A program made the position numbers and the translations under genes. Below the pieces are notes generated by a model. The model saw only the letters and a list, made by a program, of their open reading frames with translations. It was not told the DNA's origin and made no database searches. Of a DNA stretch of 25,157 bases, positions 22,518 to 25,157 are shown piece by piece (within the stretch, counting starts at the first letter, position 1; each line of letters opens with the position of its first letter). The stretch covers positions 1 through 25,157 of the forward strand of contig CANGMW010000007.1 in the NCBI GenBank assembly GCA_947454695.1. The letters are read 5' to 3'. The DNA is from Comamonadaceae bacterium (GTDB lineage Bacteria; Pseudomonadota; Gammaproteobacteria; Burkholderiales; Burkholderiaceae_C).

Positions 22518-23228
22518 TCACTTCAGCACTTCGAGCAGGCGGTCCAGGCCACCTTCGTTGATCGCCACCATGGCTTGCTCGCGCACTGTAGGCTTGGCGT
22601 GGTAGGCCACGGATAAGCCAGCTTCGGCCATCATCGGCAAATCGTTAGCCCCGTCGCCCATGGCAATGGCCTGATCGGGGCGAATGCCTAACTCGGCACA
22701 GGTTTGCACGAGCATGCGGCGTTTTTCAGCGCCATCGCAAATATCGCCCCAAGGCTGATTCACCAAATGGCCGGTGAGTTCGTCATGGACGATCTCCAGC
22801 ACGTTCGCACGCGTGAAGTCGATGCGCAGCAGGTCACGCACATGGTCTGAGAAAAAAGTGAAGCCGCCCGAGACCAGCAGCACCTTCAAGCCAGCCGCCT
22901 GACAGCGATGAACCAACGCTGCCGCGCCGGGGTTGAGCTGCAGACGCTGCGTCAGCACAGTGGTCATATCAGCCCGTGTCACCCCCTTGAGCAAGGCGAC
23001 GCGGCGACGCAGGCTTTCCTTGAAGTCAGCGATTTCACCACGCATGGTGGCCTCGGTGATGGCGGCGACCTGAGCTTTGCGCCCTACGGCATCGGCGATT
23101 TCATCCACACACTCGATGTTGATGAGGGTCGAGTCCATGTCAAACGCGATCAGCTTGAAGTCCTGCAAGCGCCAAGCTGTGGTGTGGCCTTGAACAAACA
23201 GTCCGGGAGAAATTTCTTGGGTCGGCAT
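22518..23228 (-). CDS. serB: Phosphoserine phosphatase
   Basis: SerB dephosphorylates O-phosphoserine in the last step of serine synthesis. The 236-residue HAD protein has motif I FDMDSTLI with Asp30 and Asp32, motif II Ser120 in LLVSGGFTFF, Lys169 (GAEKRR) and motif III MGDGANDLPMM with Asp192 and Asp196. The substrate-specific IECVDEIA follows motif I. It lacks the N-terminal ACT-like region found in E. coli SerB (322 residues), as expected for the short form. Start ATG at 23228. It lies 15 bases after mfd, suggesting one mRNA, and ends 7 bases from the rlmB stop. Confidence 0.95.
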   Translation of the reverse strand: MPTQEISPGLFVQGHTTAWRLQDFKLIAFDMDSTLINIECVDEIADAVGRKAQVAAITEATMRGEIADFKESLRRRVALLKGVTRADMTTVLTQRLQLNPGAAALVHRCQAAGLKVLLVSGGFTFFSDHVRDLLRIDFTRANVLEIVHDELTGHLVNQPWGDICDGAEKRRMLVQTCAELGIRPDQAIAMGDGANDLPMMAEAGLSVAYHAKPTVREQAMVAINEGGLDRLLEVLK

Positions 23229-23243
23229 GAGCTCTTGGGCGTC

Positions 23244-25157
23244 TTAGGCGGTCAGGGTTTCGGGTTTGGGCTGTCCCAAAGAACGCAAGACATCGCGCAC
23301 CAGCTGGGCACGGGCCTTGGGGTCGGGCAGTTCGCGCTCAATGCGCAGTTTTTCATTGCCCGCCAGTTTGATGTGGCGGTTCTTCTGAATCAGCTCGATC
23401 ACGCGCAGTCCATCAATCGGTGCGTTTTTGCGGAAGGTGAGGGTGATGAGGTGCGGTGCGGCGTCGACTTTGACCACGCCATAAGGCTGGCTGATCACGC
23501 GCAGGCGGTGCACATCGATCAGGGTCTGAGTTTGCGCCGGTAACTTGCCGAAGCGGTCCACGATTTCTTCCAGCAAGGCGTCAATTTGATCGGTGGTTTT
23601 GGCGGTGGCCAGTTTTTTGTAGAAGCTCAGGCGCATGTGCACGTCGCCGCAATAGTCCGAAGGGAGCAGGGCCGGGGCGTGCAGGTTGATGTCGGTGGTG
23701 ACATTGAGCGGGGAGAGGAGATCGGGCTCCTTGCCTTCTTTGAGACAGCGCACCGCCTCAGACAGCATCTCGTTGTAAAGCTGAAAACCCACCTCCAGCA
23801 TATTGCCGCTCTGGTTTTCGCCCAGTACTTCACCCGCGCCGCGGATTTCCAGGTCGTGCATCGCCAAGTAAAAGCCCGAGCCGAGTTCTTCCATGCCCTG
23901 AATGGCGTCGAGTCGCTGCTGGGCGTGCTTGGTGAGGCTGTCCACATCGGGCACCATCAGATACGCATAGGCTTGGTGGTGGCTTCGTCCGACTCGTCCC
24001 CGCAGCTGGTGCAATTGCGCCAGACCGAATTTGTCGGCGCGTGAAATCACGATGGTGTTGGCGCTGGGCACATCAATGCCGGTCTCAATGATGGTGGAGC
24101 ACAGCAACAGGTTGTAGCGCTGGGCGATGAAGTCACGCATGACCGCTTCGAGCTGGCGCTCGGGCATCTGACCATGGGCCACGGCGATGCGGGCTTCGGG
24201 CAGGAGCTGCTCCAGGGCGAGACGACGGTTCTCAATCGTCTCCACCTCGTTGTGCAGGAAATACACCTGACCGCCCCGCTTGAGTTCGCGCAAAACAGCC
24301 TCACGGATGACGCCGGTGCCTTCGGAGCGCACAAAGGTTTTGATGGCCAGGCGGCGCTGCGGTGCGGTGGCGATCACGCTCAGATCGCGCAAGCCTTCGA
24401 GCGCCATGCCCAAGGTACGCGGGATGGGGGTGGCGGTGAGCGTGAGGACATCGACCTCGGCGCGCATGGCTTTCATCGCTTCTTTGTGACGCACGCCAAA
24501 GCGGTGCTCTTCATCAATGATGAGCAGCCCCAGATTTTTGAACTGAGTGGATTCGGACAGCAGCTTGTGCGTGCCCACGACAATGTCCACGCTGCCGTCA
24601 GCGATGCCCTTGAGCGCGGCTGTGACTTCTTTGCCCGAACGGAAACGGGAAATTTCAGCCACCTTCACCGGCCACTTGGAAAATCGGTCGACCAGTGTTT
24701 GGTAATGCTGTTCTGCGAGCAAGGTGGTGGGGGCCAGCAAGGCGACCTGGCGTCCGCCCAGAACAGCCACAAAGGCGGCGCGCAAGGCCACCTCGGTTTT
24801 GCCAAAGCCAACATCGCCGCAGACCAGCCGGTCCATCGGGCGCGGCGAGACCATGTCCTGAATCACCGCATGGATGGCGGCGCGTTGGTCAGGGGTTTCT
24901 TCAAAGCCGAAGTCATTGGCAAAAACTTCATAGTCCTGCGCCGCAAAGCGAAACGCGTGGCCCTCTCGCGCAGCGCGGCGGGCATAAATGTTGAGCAACT
25001 CGGCAGCCGCATCGCGTATCTGCTCGGCGGCACGACGCTTGGCCTTCTCCCATTGTCCCGAGCCCAGGCGGTGCAAGGGGGCCTCATCGGCACTCACGCC
25101 GGTGTAGCGGCTGATGAGCTGCAGCTGGCTGACCGGCACATACAGCGTGGCGTTATC
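23244..25157 (-). CDS. mfd: Transcription-repair coupling factor Mfd, C-terminal part (5' end outside window)
   Basis: Mfd removes RNA polymerase stalled at DNA lesions and recruits UvrA. The frame is open to the right edge (first residues DNATLYVPVSQLQLISRYTG), so the window holds about 637 C-terminal residues. They comprise the end of the RNA-polymerase-interacting domain, the RecG-like translocase with Walker A GDVGFGKT (about 114-121), DEEH (215-218), TLTATPIPRT, and ETGIDVPSANT followed by LHQLRGRVGRS. The C-terminal TRCF domain (RLSFYKKLATAKT onward) is also present. The UvrB-homology N-terminal domains are outside. serB follows 15 bases after the stop. Confidence 0.97.
   Translation of the reverse strand, partial: DNATLYVPVSQLQLISRYTGVSADEAPLHRLGSGQWEKAKRRAAEQIRDAAAELLNIYARRAAREGHAFRFAAQDYEVFANDFGFEETPDQRAAIHAVIQDMVSPRPMDRLVCGDVGFGKTEVALRAAFVAVLGGRQVALLAPTTLLAEQHYQTLVDRFSKWPVKVAEISRFRSGKEVTAALKGIADGSVDIVVGTHKLLSESTQFKNLGLLIIDEEHRFGVRHKEAMKAMRAEVDVLTLTATPIPRTLGMALEGLRDLSVIATAPQRRLAIKTFVRSEGTGVIREAVLRELKRGGQVYFLHNEVETIENRRLALEQLLPEARIAVAHGQMPERQLEAVMRDFIAQRYNLLLCSTIIETGIDVPSANTIVISRADKFGLAQLHQLRGRVGRSHHQAYAYLMVPDVDSLTKHAQQRLDAIQGMEELGSGFYLAMHDLEIRGAGEVLGENQSGNMLEVGFQLYNEMLSEAVRCLKEGKEPDLLSPLNVTTDINLHAPALLPSDYCGDVHMRLSFYKKLATAKTTDQIDALLEEIVDRFGKLPAQTQTLIDVHRLRVISQPYGVVKVDAAPHLITLTFRKNAPIDGLRVIELIQKNRHIKLAGNEKLRIERELPDPKARAQLVRDVLRSLGQPKPETLTA

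Noticed and set aside
1..25157. Mobile elements, CRISPR arrays, tRNA/rRNA genes, defence or secondary-metabolite clusters
   Set aside because: I looked on both strands for repeats with regular spacing, transposase or integrase motifs, tRNA T-loop patterns and unusual gene sets and found none; the window is ordinary core genome.

Overview
The window is a chromosomal housekeeping region of a betaproteobacterium, most likely Burkholderiales and probably the Comamonadaceae (the group of Rhodoferax, Limnohabitans and Acidovorax). The reasons are the gene order (ndk-rlmN-pilW-rodZ-ispG-hisS-yfgM-bamB-der-hfq-hflX-hflK-hflC-DUF2065-hisZ-purA), the presence of HisZ, and protein sequences that resemble that group; the genus is an inference. 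There is no mobile element, CRISPR array, rRNA or tRNA gene. Coding density is very high and no gap between genes exceeds about 150 bases.

Bases 1-18486 are one long co-directional plus-strand block. It opens with the 3' end of the pseudouridine synthase gene rluB, then ndk and rlmN (rRNA/tRNA methylation). A tight series follows: pilW (type IV pilus lipoprotein), rodZ-like (cell shape), ispG (isoprenoids), hisS, yfgM, bamB (outer-membrane protein assembly) and der (ribosome-assembly GTPase). Several of these genes overlap by 1 to 8 bases, which points to translational coupling. After a 150-base gap holding two inverted repeats comes hfq (RNA chaperone), then hflX (ribosome-splitting GTPase), hflK-hflC (membrane regulators of FtsH) and a DUF2065 membrane microprotein. 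Next are hisZ (regulatory subunit of short-form HisG), purA, a purine-type phosphoribosyltransferase and a MetC-like PLP lyase.

Bases 18541-19335 encode a DUF2189 integral membrane protein of unknown function. Convergent to it on the minus strand lies a tesA-mnmH pair (GDSL esterase, tRNA 2-selenouridine synthase) joined by an ATGA overlap. tesA is divergent from a YbbA-type ABC ATPase, and the two start codons interlock in a single CATG. The ATPase is followed at once by rlmB, with no permease gene. The window closes on the minus strand with mfd (5' end outside the window) followed by serB.

I see no clearly new multi-gene system. The most interesting items are small: a 7-bp tandem duplication that appears to have created the present mnmH stop codon, the interlocked tesA/ybbA starts, the ATPase without a permease, mutually exclusive hairpins before the DUF2189 gene, inverted repeats around hfq, and an Arg/Gly-rich tail on RluB.
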